The notes beneath the pieces are model-generated. The model ran no database searches. It had not been told where the DNA came from and was given only the letters and a program-made list of their open reading frames with translations. Shown piece by piece: positions 1 to 6,082 of a DNA stretch of 8,372 bases. Within the stretch, counting starts at the first letter, position 1, and every line of letters starts with the position of its first letter. The position numbers and the translations under genes are program-made. The stretch is from Opitutaceae bacterium (GTDB lineage: Bacteria > Verrucomicrobiota > Verrucomicrobiia > Opitutales > Opitutaceae). The stretch covers positions 1 through 8,372 of the forward strand of contig SYDD01000024.1 of the NCBI GenBank assembly GCA_005786775.1, read 5' to 3'.

Positions 1-765
1 CGCCGCCAGCGCCTCCGCGTAGGCACCGCGCGCCTCGGCCGGCCGCCCCGCCCGTTCCAGCACCTCGCCGCGCCGAAACAGCCAACCTTCCCGCCGGGGC
101 GCGTTCGCCAGCACCACGTCGATCCGCCGCAAGGCCGCGTCCGGCGCACCGCGCTCCAGCTCCAGCGTGAGCGCCTGCTCCACTAGCGACACCACGGACC
201 CAAGCCGTTCCAGGCCGGCGTCGAGAGCCGCGAGCGCCGCCCCGCGGTCGCCGCCACCCGCGAGCAGCCGGGCGTGGCGCAAAAAGTGTTCCGGCCGTGG
301 TTCCGGCGCCCGCTCGATCCCGCGCGCGCAGTCCGCGGCGGCCGCGGCGGTGCGGCCCGCGGCGGCGTGGATCTCCGCCCGCAGGAACCAACCTGCCGGC
401 GAACCGGGTTCCGCGGCGAGGAACCGGTCGATCGCCGGCAGCGCCCCCGCCGGATCGCCCGCCTCCAACCGCGCCCGCGCCCGGAAGTACGCCACCATCG
501 CCAACTCCGGCGCCAGCCGCGCCGCCGCCGCGTAATCCGCCTCCGCCCGCGCCCAGTCGCGCAGGTGCCGGTGCAGTTCCCCCCGCCGCAGGTGCAGGTC
601 CGCGTCCGGCGCCCGCGCCAGCTCCGCCGTGAGCAGCTCCAGCACCCGCTGGTCGTCCCCGTGCGCACCGAGCGGACCGGCGAGCACCGCTGCGAGCAGC
701 CAACCCGTGGCCCACCGCGGGCGGCGGGCCGGATGCCCGGAAGAGGACGGACGCGGGGAACTCAT
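1..765 (-). CDS. Exported tetratricopeptide-repeat protein, partial (C-terminus beyond left edge)
   Basis: Reading the minus strand from the ATG at 765-763 gives 255 uninterrupted codons to the window edge, with no stop. The N-terminus looks like an export signal: a basic stretch containing RR at residues 14-15 and R17, a hydrophobic run (WLLAAVLAGPLGA, about 22-34) and a likely cleavage after AHG36. The rest is a regular array of about six 34-residue helical repeats at roughly 56-89, 90-123, 124-157, 158-191, 192-226 and 227-255, showing TPR consensus spacing (for example W-x-R-A-x-x-D-Y-x-x-A-x-x-L-x-P in the first and a final AGRPAEARGAYAEAL). TPRs are protein-interaction scaffolds, so the likely role is binding a partner outside the cytoplasm; no catalytic domain is visible and no partner can be named. 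It is divergent from the phosphoesterase gene. No strong Shine-Dalgarno precedes the start. The RR resembles a Tat signal, but the remaining Tat consensus is weak, so Sec export is equally plausible. Confidence 0.85.
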   Translation of the reverse strand, partial: MSSPRPSSSGHPARRPRWATGWLLAAVLAGPLGAHGDDQRVLELLTAELARAPDADLHLRRGELHRHLRDWARAEADYAAAARLAPELAMVAYFRARARLEAGDPAGALPAIDRFLAAEPGSPAGWFLRAEIHAAAGRTAAAAADCARGIERAPEPRPEHFLRHARLLAGGGDRGAALAALDAGLERLGSVVSLVEQALTLELERGAPDAALRRIDVVLANAPRREGWLFRRGEVLERAGRPAEARGAYAEALAA

Positions 766-851
766 CGGCGTGCGCGGGCAGTCAGCCGTATCCGCCGGGA
801 GGCTCAAGCCCGGCCTTGGCAACCTCCGCGCGCCAACGCAGCCTGCCGCCG
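766..851. promoter_or_regulatory. Divergent intergenic region with a GC-rich inverted repeat
   Basis: These 86 bases separate two divergent genes and so should hold both promoters. No convincing -35/-10 pair is visible on either strand. The clear structure is an inverted repeat, GCCGGG (794-799) and CCCGGC (809-814), with a 9-base loop. The same stretch carries GGGAGG (797-802), which could be a ribosome-binding site for an alternative TTG start of the phosphoesterase at 816, though 13 bases is a long spacing. Function is inferred from position only. Confidence 0.3.
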
Positions 852-1841
852 ATGCCGCCCCGCCTCCTCTTGGCCGTTTTCGCGCTGCTGCCCGCCGCCA
901 TCCCCGCCGCAGAGCCGGCCCCGTTCTCCTTCGCCGCGTTCGGCTGCATGCCCTACGCCCGCCACGCCGGCAGCGACGAGGCGTTCCGGCGCCTTCTCGC
1001 CGAGGTCGACCGCCACCAGCCTGCCTTCGCCGTACACCTCGGGGACACCCTCGGGGGCGATGAGCCCGCCACGGACGCGTTCTACCTGCGCCGCCGCGCG
1101 GACTTTAACCGCCTCGCCACCGCGCTGGTCTACACGCCCGGAGACAACGAGTGGACCGACGCCCACCGGCCCGCCGCCGGCGGCTTCGATCCCCTCGAGC
1201 GGCTCGCGCGCCTCCGCGCGGTCTATTTCGCGGAGGAGCGCAGCCTTGGCGGTCGCCCCCTCCCGCTCGTCACCCAGCGCCGCGACCCGGCCCACGCCCG
1301 TTTCGTTGAACACGCCCGCTGGACGCTCGGGGGCGTCGTCTTCGCGACGCTCCACGTCGTCGGTAGCCACAACAACCACCAGCCCACGGTCCCCGGCGCG
1401 CTCGTGGAATGGCGGGAGCGCGACGCGGCGGTCGTGGCGTGGATCCGCGCCACCTTCGCGGCCGCGACCGAGACGGCCGCCCCGGGCGTCGTTCTCTTTT
1501 TCCAGGCGGACCCGTTCGGCTCCGACAGGAACCGGCCGGGTTACGACCCGGGCTTCGAGAACTTCCTCCGTGCGCTAGAGGCGGCCGCGCGCGCCTTTGG
1601 CCGGCCGGTGCTCTTGGTGCACGCCGACGAGCACCGCTACCGCCTCGACGAAGGCCTCCGTTTCACCGCGGAGGGTGAACGCGTGCCCAACGTGACCCGC
1701 CTCGAGACGTTCGGGGCGGAGAATATCCACGGCGTGCTGGTCACGGTAGACCCAGCCTCACGCGCAGTTTTCGCGGCCGGGCCACTGATCGTCCCGGGCA
1801 ACCCGCTCCCGCGTTTGCCGCGACCGAAAGCCGGCCGCTGA
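852..1841 (+). CDS. Secreted calcineurin-like metallophosphoesterase with an altered first metal motif
   Basis: The product has 329 residues from the ATG at 852. This start was chosen because it opens directly into a Sec signal peptide (MPPRLLLAVFALLPAAIPAA, cleavage near A20). A TTG at 816 would add 12 residues and has a GGGAGG upstream. Motifs match a family of exported metallophosphoesterases: FGCMPY at 30-35, where relatives have GD-x-PY; HLGD with D65; TPGDNEW with D98-N99-E100; SHNN at 172-175; a late HADEH (257-261), where relatives read close to HGDSH; and a C-terminal RLETFGAENIHGVLVTVD strand. These residues normally form a two-metal phosphoesterase centre outside the cytoplasm; the substrate is unknown. 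C32 replaces the first-motif Asp and A258 replaces a usual Gly, so activity may be altered or lost. The gene stands 98 bases before larE on the same strand, but no functional link is evident. Fold assignment is firm, activity is not. Confidence 0.85.
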   Translation: MPPRLLLAVFALLPAAIPAAEPAPFSFAAFGCMPYARHAGSDEAFRRLLAEVDRHQPAFAVHLGDTLGGDEPATDAFYLRRRADFNRLATALVYTPGDNEWTDAHRPAAGGFDPLERLARLRAVYFAEERSLGGRPLPLVTQRRDPAHARFVEHARWTLGGVVFATLHVVGSHNNHQPTVPGALVEWRERDAAVVAWIRATFAAATETAAPGVVLFFQADPFGSDRNRPGYDPGFENFLRALEAAARAFGRPVLLVHADEHRYRLDEGLRFTAEGERVPNVTRLETFGAENIHGVLVTVDPASRAVFAAGPLIVPGNPLPRLPRPKAGR

Positions 1842-1939
1842 AGGTCGACGTCCGCCGTGCGCCGCGCGCAGGCGCTTGGAATCCGGACCGCCCTTTCACT
1901 TTTGACTCCCCTCGTCGTGGGTGGCTCAGTCCGGGTCCC
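1842..1939 (+). promoter_or_regulatory. Leader region upstream of larE
   Basis: This 98-base gap precedes the lar operon and is the likeliest site for its promoter. A TTGACT at 1902-1907 resembles a -35 box, but the sequence 17 bases on (CTCAGT at 1925-1930) is a poor -10 element. No Shine-Dalgarno precedes the larE ATG; the bases just upstream are CCGGGTCCC. Co-transcription from the phosphoesterase gene cannot be excluded. Confidence 0.2.
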
Positions 1940-2791
1940 ATGGTTAGCACTGCCACGCCGTCCGCGCCCGTCGAGGCCAAGTACGCCGCCCTCCGGGCCG
2001 GCCTGCGGGACCTCCTGCGCGATGGCCTGATCGTGGCGTACTCGGGCGGGGTCGACAGCGCCTTCCTCCTCTGGAGCGCCGAGCAGGTGCGCCGCGAGTC
2101 GGGCGGGCGCCTGGTGGCCGTCACCGCCGTCAGCGCCAGCCTCGCCCAGGTGGAGCGCGAGGATGCCGCCCGCTTCGCCGCCTGGGCCGGGGTCGAGCAC
2201 CGCTGGGAACAGAGCGGCGAGCTGGATAACCCCGCCTACGCCCGCAACGACCTCTCCCGCTGTTACCACTGCAAGTCCGAGCTCTTCCGTCTCAGCCACG
2301 AGCTCAAGGACCGCCTCGGCCACGCCGCCATCGCCTACGGCTACAACGCCTCCGACCGCGGCGACTACCGCCCGGGCCACCAGGCCGCGCAGGAGAACCG
2401 CATCGTCGCGCCCCTCGAGGCCGCCGACCTCACCAAGGACGATATCCGCGCCCTGATGCGCCAGTTCGGCCTGCCCCTCGCCGACAAGCCCGCCAGCCCC
2501 TGCCTCAGTTCCCGCCTGATGACCGGCGTCGCCGTCACCCCGCAGAAGCTTCGCGACGTCGAGGACCTCGAGGCAGTGCTGCGCGGCGGCGGCCTCCAAG
2601 TGTTCCGTGTCCGCTTGCACGAGCAGCCCACGGGCAAGTGGATCCGCGTGGAGGTCGCGCCGGACGAAATGCCGCGCGTCCTCGGGGTCCGCGATGCCCT
2701 CCACGCCCTCGCCCGCGAGCGCGGGTTCGCGTGGGTAACGCTCGATCTGGCCGGGTACCGCACCGGCGGCGGCACCAGCCGCGCTCCGTGA
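1940..2791 (+). CDS. larE: LarE, ATP-dependent sulfur transferase of nickel-pincer cofactor synthesis
   Basis: LarE is a cytoplasmic PP-loop enzyme that adenylates the carboxylates of the LarB product and replaces them with thiocarboxylates, acting twice per cofactor. The 283-residue product, a usual family length, has the PP-loop VAYSGGVDSAFLL (SGGVDS at 35-40). The family signature KPASPCLSSR places C188 at the position of Cys176 of Lactiplantibacillus plantarum LarE, the cysteine sacrificed as sulfur donor. It also has RCYHCK, with C108 and C111. The plantarum enzyme lacks this pair; LarE forms with three cysteines are reported to carry an iron-sulfur cluster and work catalytically, so this one may belong to that class (inference). 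The C-terminal part (about 200-275) matches the family's substrate-binding and oligomerisation region. It is the first gene of the larE-larB-larC run, 31 bases before larB. No Shine-Dalgarno is visible. Assignment is strong because LarB and LarC follow. Confidence 0.95.
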   Translation: MVSTATPSAPVEAKYAALRAGLRDLLRDGLIVAYSGGVDSAFLLWSAEQVRRESGGRLVAVTAVSASLAQVEREDAARFAAWAGVEHRWEQSGELDNPAYARNDLSRCYHCKSELFRLSHELKDRLGHAAIAYGYNASDRGDYRPGHQAAQENRIVAPLEAADLTKDDIRALMRQFGLPLADKPASPCLSSRLMTGVAVTPQKLRDVEDLEAVLRGGGLQVFRVRLHEQPTGKWIRVEVAPDEMPRVLGVRDALHALARERGFAWVTLDLAGYRTGGGTSRAP

Positions 2792-2792
2792 A

Positions 2793-2820
2793 CCGGGCCG
2801 CGCGCCCGGGAGCCTTTTTT
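2793..2820 (+). terminator. Terminator-like hairpin plus T6 between larE and larB
   Basis: CCGGGC (2793-2798) and GCCCGG (2804-2809) form a perfect 6-bp all-GC stem with a 5-base loop, one base after the larE stop codon. Five bases (GAGCC) then precede a run of six T at 2815-2820, which ends two bases before the larB ATG. The gap between stem and T-run makes this weaker than a textbook intrinsic terminator. It could cause partial termination or attenuation, protect or process the mRNA, or be incidental in GC-rich DNA. Confidence 0.4.
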
Positions 2821-2822
2821 CC

Positions 2823-3611
2823 ATGACCGAATCCGACCTCCGTCAGCTCCTCCAGGGTGTGCAGGCCGGCGTGATCACGCCCGACGCGGCGCTGCGGCAG
2901 CTGCAGAGCGGGCCCTTCCGCACCTCCGATCTCGGGTTTGCGCAGGTCGACCACCATCGGCGCCTGCGGCAGGGCATGGGCGAGGTCATCTTCGGGGAGA
3001 GCAAGACCGCTGAGCAGATCATCGCCATTACTCGCGAGGCCGGTTCCGCGGGCGCCCCCGTTCTGATCACGCGCCTCCAGCCCGAGAAGCTCGCGGCCCT
3101 CGCGCACGCGTTCCCCTCCGGCCGACGCAATGATGCCGCACGCACCTTCACCCTCCACGCCCCCGCGCCCATCGAGGGTGTGGCTGGCCAGCCCCACGTG
3201 GTGGTCGTCGCCGCGGGCACGAGCGATCACCCGGTGGCCGAGGAGGCCTACGAGGTCGCGGTGGCGATGGGGATTCCCTGCAACCGGATCTACGACGTCG
3301 GCGTGGCGGGCCTGCACCGGTTGCTGGCCCGGGTGGAGGTCCTGCAGTCTGCCACCGCGCTGGTGGTGGTGGCGGGGATGGAAGGGGCGCTGCCGAGCGT
3401 CGTCGCGGGCCTGCTGGGGCGGCCGGTTTTCGCGGTGCCCACGAGCGTCGGCTACGGCGCGAACTTCGGGGGCCTGAGCGCGCTGCTGGCGATGCTCAAC
3501 TGCTGCGCGCCGGGGGTGACGGTCGCCAACATCGACAACGGCTTCTCCGCCGGTTTCGCCGCCTGCCAGGTGGTGCGGGCCGTGCGTTCTGCGGCCGAGG
3601 GTGCCCGATGA
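2823..3611 (+). CDS. larB: LarB, nicotinic acid adenine dinucleotide carboxylase/hydrolase
   Basis: LarB performs the first committed step of nickel-pincer nucleotide synthesis in the cytoplasm: it carboxylates the pyridinium ring of NaAD at C5 and hydrolyses the phosphoanhydride, releasing AMP and the dicarboxylated mononucleotide used by LarE. The 262-residue product is full length. A helical N-terminus leads to the LarB motif DHHRRLRQGMGEVIFGESKT (about 43-62). The PurE-like (AIR carboxylase) domain follows, with AAGTSDHPVAEEA, YDVGVAGLHRLL, AGMEGALPSVVAGL, VPTSVGYGANFGGLSALL and NIDNGFSAG. In LNCCAPG, C228 is at the position expected for the family's catalytic cysteine (Cys221 in the plantarum enzyme). 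The ATG follows a pyrimidine-rich stretch, not a Shine-Dalgarno. The stop overlaps the larC start as ATGA at 3608-3611, implying translational coupling. Confidence 0.96.
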   Translation: MTESDLRQLLQGVQAGVITPDAALRQLQSGPFRTSDLGFAQVDHHRRLRQGMGEVIFGESKTAEQIIAITREAGSAGAPVLITRLQPEKLAALAHAFPSGRRNDAARTFTLHAPAPIEGVAGQPHVVVVAAGTSDHPVAEEAYEVAVAMGIPCNRIYDVGVAGLHRLLARVEVLQSATALVVVAGMEGALPSVVAGLLGRPVFAVPTSVGYGANFGGLSALLAMLNCCAPGVTVANIDNGFSAGFAACQVVRAVRSAAEGAR

Positions 3612-4930
3612 GCCGGACGCTCTTCCTCGAGAGCGTCTCCGGTGTCGCGGGCGATATGTTCGCGGCGGCCTTTCTCGACGCAGGGTTCGTCTCCGCGGCC
3701 GATCTCGCCTCGGTGCCCGCGCGCCTCGGGTTACCCGCGGTCCGCGTGGAAACTCGCCGCGTGATCCGCGCCCAGATCCAAGCCACGCACCTGCGGGTGG
3801 TGGGCCCCGGCGCCGGTGCACCCCCGGGAACGGCCCCCGCGCGCGATCCCGCCGAGGAGGAGACGCACCTCGTGATCGACGCGCCCGCGGGTCACGTCCA
3901 TACCCGGCACGCCGACGTCGACCGCCGGCTGGCCGGCGCCGATCTGCCCGCCGGAGTGCGGGACCGCGCGCGCGCCATCTTTCAGCTGCTCGCCGAGGCC
4001 GAGGCCGGCGCCCACGGGATGCCCGTGGCGGACGTCGCGTTCCACGAGCTGGGCCTCGCGGACTCGGTCGTCGACATCACCCTGGCCGCCTGGTGCCTCG
4101 AGGCCGTTGGTCCCGTGCGGTTCGTCGCCACGCCGATCCGTCCCGGGCGCGGGTTCGTCCGCATCCAGCACGGCGTCCACCCGGTGCCGCCGCCCGCTAG
4201 CGCCCGCCTGCTGGAGGGCCTGCCGGTGGCGCCCACTCCCGCCGCGATCACCCGCGCAGACATCGAGCTCTCCACGCCCACCGGCATCGCCATCCTCCGG
4301 TCGCTGCGGCCGGATTTTGCTGAGGAGCTCCCGGCGGGTACCGTCGTTCGCCAGGGCCTCGGCGCCGGCACCCTCGATTTTGGCGAGTTCCCCAACGTGT
4401 TCCGCGTCACCCTGCTCGACGCGCTGCCGGAAGGGGTCAGGACGAAACCGGCAAACGGCGGGGCGGGCGAACCGGCCTCCGACGCCAGCCGGGCCCCGGC
4501 ATCCCAAATCACTAACGGCCTGACCCCTGCGTCGTTGCCCTACGAGACGGATCGGGTGGTGGAGGTGGCGGCGAACATCGATGATGACACCGGGGAACGC
4601 CTCGCGTGGCTCGCGGAGCGCCTCCTCGCGCAGGGTGCGCTCGACGTCTGGCTCACCCCCGCGACGGGCAAGAAGGGGCGGCCGCTGACCTGCTTCCAGT
4701 TCCTAGCGGCCGAGGCCGACTTTCCGCGGCTGGCCGACTGGTTCCTGCGGCACAGCACAACCTTCGGCATCCGTCACCGCGCGTGGGATCGCCTGAAGCT
4801 GGCGCGCCGCTTTGAACCGCGCCCGGGCCCCGGGGGTCCGGTGACCCACAAGGTGGGCCTCACCACGGTCGGCGAGGAATTGAAGGCGAAGCCCGAGTTC
4901 GAGGAACTGCGCCGCCACTGGGAGAGCTGA
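3608..4930 (+). CDS. larC: LarC, CTP-dependent nickel insertase (single-frame LarC1-LarC2)
   Basis: LarC inserts nickel into the dithiocarboxylated pyridinium nucleotide in a CTP-dependent cyclometallation, completing the NPN cofactor. The 440-residue product shows an N-terminal LFLESVSGVAGDMF (relatives usually have D and C where this has E8 and S9), HVHTRHADVDRRL, FHELGLADSVVDI, the HGVHPVPPPASARLL block and LSTPTGIAIL, together the LarC1 part. The LarC2 part has ANIDDDTGE (N323-I324-D325-D326), GALDVWLTPATGKKGRP (K355-K356-G357-R358-P359) and the STTFGIRHRAWDRLKLARR block, the CTP- and nickel-binding half. In L. plantarum the two halves are joined by programmed frameshifting; here the frame is continuous. 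A Gly/Ala/Pro-rich linker (about 274-308) separates them and is bounded at DNA level by inverted repeats, which explains a length somewhat above the usual 400 or so. Last gene of the run. Confidence 0.95.
   Translation: MSRTLFLESVSGVAGDMFAAAFLDAGFVSAADLASVPARLGLPAVRVETRRVIRAQIQATHLRVVGPGAGAPPGTAPARDPAEEETHLVIDAPAGHVHTRHADVDRRLAGADLPAGVRDRARAIFQLLAEAEAGAHGMPVADVAFHELGLADSVVDITLAAWCLEAVGPVRFVATPIRPGRGFVRIQHGVHPVPPPASARLLEGLPVAPTPAAITRADIELSTPTGIAILRSLRPDFAEELPAGTVVRQGLGAGTLDFGEFPNVFRVTLLDALPEGVRTKPANGGAGEPASDASRAPASQITNGLTPASLPYETDRVVEVAANIDDDTGERLAWLAERLLAQGALDVWLTPATGKKGRPLTCFQFLAAEADFPRLADWFLRHSTTFGIRHRAWDRLKLARRFEPRPGPGGPVTHKVGLTTVGEELKAKPEFEELRRHWES
4433..4527. repeat. Inverted-repeat-bounded segment inside larC (REP-like candidate)
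   Basis: GGGGTCAGG at 4433-4441 is repeated as its exact reverse complement, CCTGACCCC, at 4519-4527, bounding a 95-bp segment; allowing one mismatch, the arms extend to 12 bases. It encodes larC residues about 276-307, a low-complexity linker between LarC1 and LarC2 with no conserved motif. From recall rather than a search, a GGGGTCAGG core resembles ends of REP-like repeats mobilised by RAYT/IS200-like transposases. The presence of the inverted repeat is certain; its mobile origin is a hypothesis. Confidence 0.5.
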
Positions 4931-5100
4931 GGTCCCAGCCGAATGGGGTCAGCCGGTGGCCTGTTGCGCGCAAGCTAGGGGGCGTTCGCTCACGTCCGTG
5001 TTGCAACCTGCACCGGCCGGCCCCGTGGAGCTTCGTTACGCGACCTCTGGCGAGGCGGCGGGAACGGGGCCGACGGCGCGACGGCGGATCCCGGAGGGAA
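4931..5100. other. Convergent intergenic region between larC and the secreted-protein gene
   Basis: This 170-base gap lies between two converging genes, so a bidirectional terminator would be expected. No hairpin with a T-tract was found. CGGCCCCGT (5018-5026) and ACGGGGCCG (5064-5072) form a 9-bp inverted repeat with a 37-base loop that itself holds CCTC/GAGG. This could act as a factor-dependent stop or mRNA 3' end on both strands. A third GGGGTCAG (4945-4952) lies 14 bases after the larC stop, matching the repeat arms inside larC. Confidence 0.35.
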
Positions 5101-5865
5101 TTATTTAGCGGCCTTAACGTGGCTAAATTCAGGGCGGAAGCGGACGATATCGCGGTGCACCGAGTGAATGAGTTCGCCCTGCTGCTGATAATAAGCGGCC
5201 AGATTGGCCGGCCCGCCGATGGCGGCGGTGAAAGCGGCCGGGGTCGGAAGGTCAGCGAGGGAAGCGTATTCGACGAGAATGGAGAATTCGTTGATGTCAC
5301 CGCCGAAGCTTACTCGGTGACTGGACATTCGTTTCGGCTGACCTGCCTTCTTCGTGGCCTCGGCGGCCTGTTTCATGTGTTCGATAAAGGCGGCCGCCTT
5401 GCCGACCTTCACGCTGTAGGTCCAAAGGACGCCGAAGGGTTCAGGAACTCCTGGCGAAGGATCCCAAATTAGTTCCGGCACTTCCGTGATGATCTTGCCG
5501 GTGCCCGTGCCGCTGGCAGCTCGGAAGCGGGCGTCGCGCGCCGAGCGGGAGGCGGGGGTACCCTGTTGCGAGAGCCAGCTGGATTCGGTCAGCGCGGTGA
5601 CGCCCGCGATCGGCACCTTCATCATAAACCGCGATCCGCTGGCGAGGCTGCTCCCCGCCTCAGCGCTGAGGCTGGTCCAAACCGTACGCGGGATCGGCGC
5701 TTGGTTCGTCTTATAAATTTCGGCGATCTCGCGCTGCACCGCATAAAATTCCGCGGCGGTCGCGGGCGGGACATCAGTCTGGTACAGACGGAACAGCGCG
5801 GAGGGTGAGCTCTCGGCGGCGAAGGCGCCGGAGGCGAGCGCGAGGAATGACGTTAGGATCTTCAT
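5101..5865 (-). CDS. Secreted protein of unknown function
   Basis: This family was not recognised. The product has 254 residues from the ATG at 5865-5863, chosen because it opens a clean Sec signal peptide (MKILTSFLALASGAFA, cleavage near residue 16-17). An ATG at 5889 would add eight residues ahead of the signal and is less likely. The mature protein is soluble with no further membrane segment and no cysteine. It contains a mixed alpha/beta pattern: a helix near YAVQREIAEIY, a strand-rich middle (SRFMMKVPIAGV, KIITEVPELIW), a helix with AAFIEHMKQAAEATKKAG, a strand NEFSILVEYASLADL and a C-terminal helix with AAYYQQQGELIHSVHRDI. The alternation faintly recalls dimeric alpha/beta-barrel proteins (NIPSNAP or ABM-like), but no signature supports this. 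It converges on larC and lies divergent from the protease gene. Base composition looks less GC-rich than its neighbours, with more AAA, ATT and TTC codons. Confidence 0.8.
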   Translation of the reverse strand: MKILTSFLALASGAFAAESSPSALFRLYQTDVPPATAAEFYAVQREIAEIYKTNQAPIPRTVWTSLSAEAGSSLASGSRFMMKVPIAGVTALTESSWLSQQGTPASRSARDARFRAASGTGTGKIITEVPELIWDPSPGVPEPFGVLWTYSVKVGKAAAFIEHMKQAAEATKKAGQPKRMSSHRVSFGGDINEFSILVEYASLADLPTPAAFTAAIGGPANLAAYYQQQGELIHSVHRDIVRFRPEFSHVKAAK

Positions 5866-6007
5866 GGATAGGGATGACGGTTGGGGCATGGTGGGGGGAA
5901 GGTATCGGAGCGGCAGGCGGCGAAAGGTTAGGCACCCCGTTCTTCCCGGGGCGAAAGAGCGGCCTTCCCGGAGAAGTCGGAGAAGACGGTGGGACCGTAG
6001 GGAAGTG

Positions 6008-6025
6008 ACCTAGGTTACCCGGTAA
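6008..6025. promoter_or_regulatory. Two adjoining palindromes, possible operator
   Basis: ACCTAGGT (6008-6015) is a perfect 8-bp palindrome, and TTACC-C-GGTAA (6015-6025) is a 5-bp-arm palindrome with one central base, sharing one base with it. They lie about 143 bases upstream of the secreted-protein start and 246 upstream of the protease start, positions compatible with binding of a dimeric regulator. Short palindromes arise by chance, so this is a suggestion from position and symmetry only. Confidence 0.2.
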
Positions 6026-6058
6026 GTCGATTGTTCTTGGGCCGTGGGGCGGCTTCCC

Positions 6059-6082
6059 TGCCGCGTTCGCGCGGCATTTCTC
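6059..6082 (+). other. Perfect 7-bp hairpin with TTCG loop and short T-rich tail
   Basis: TGCCGCG (6059-6065) and CGCGGCA (6070-6076) pair perfectly around a TTCG tetraloop, followed at once by TTTCTC (6077-6082). On the plus strand this looks like a weak intrinsic terminator, yet no plus-strand gene lies upstream within 1.1 kb: the preceding gene is on the minus strand. It may end a short unannotated transcript, be part of the leader of the protease mRNA, or belong to a small RNA. The closing pair is G-C, not the C-G of the exceptionally stable UUCG loop. Confidence 0.35.

Noticed and set aside
274..1578. Long plus-strand open frame of 434 codons across the TPR and phosphoesterase genes
   Set aside because: Its product is Arg/Pro/Ser-rich low-complexity sequence with no motifs, and it overlaps two genes with clear domains in other frames; typical of high-GC antisense or shifted frames.
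1902..1930. TTGACT as a sigma-70 promoter for larE
   Set aside because: The -35-like hexamer has no acceptable -10 partner at normal spacing, so it is mentioned only as a weak candidate within the leader region.
1637..2824. Minus-strand open frame of 395 codons opposite larE
   Set aside because: It is antisense to larE and to the end of the phosphoesterase gene, is compositionally biased (Gly/Ala/Glu-rich) and has no recognisable domain.
2535..3821. Minus-strand open frame of 428 codons opposite larE, larB and larC
   Set aside because: The three sense genes are unmistakable; the antisense product is Arg/Gly/His-rich without family features.
4433..4530. Frameshift or pseudogene break in larC at the LarC1/LarC2 junction
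   Set aside because: The reading frame is continuous from 3608 to 4930 and both halves keep their motifs, so the gene is intact despite the inserted-looking linker.
5461..5473. ATCCCAAAT shared between the larC segment (4501-4509) and the secreted-protein gene (5461-5469)
   Set aside because: The second copy lies in an ordinary coding stretch, similarity ends after nine bases and there is no GGGGTCAGG nearby; likely coincidence.
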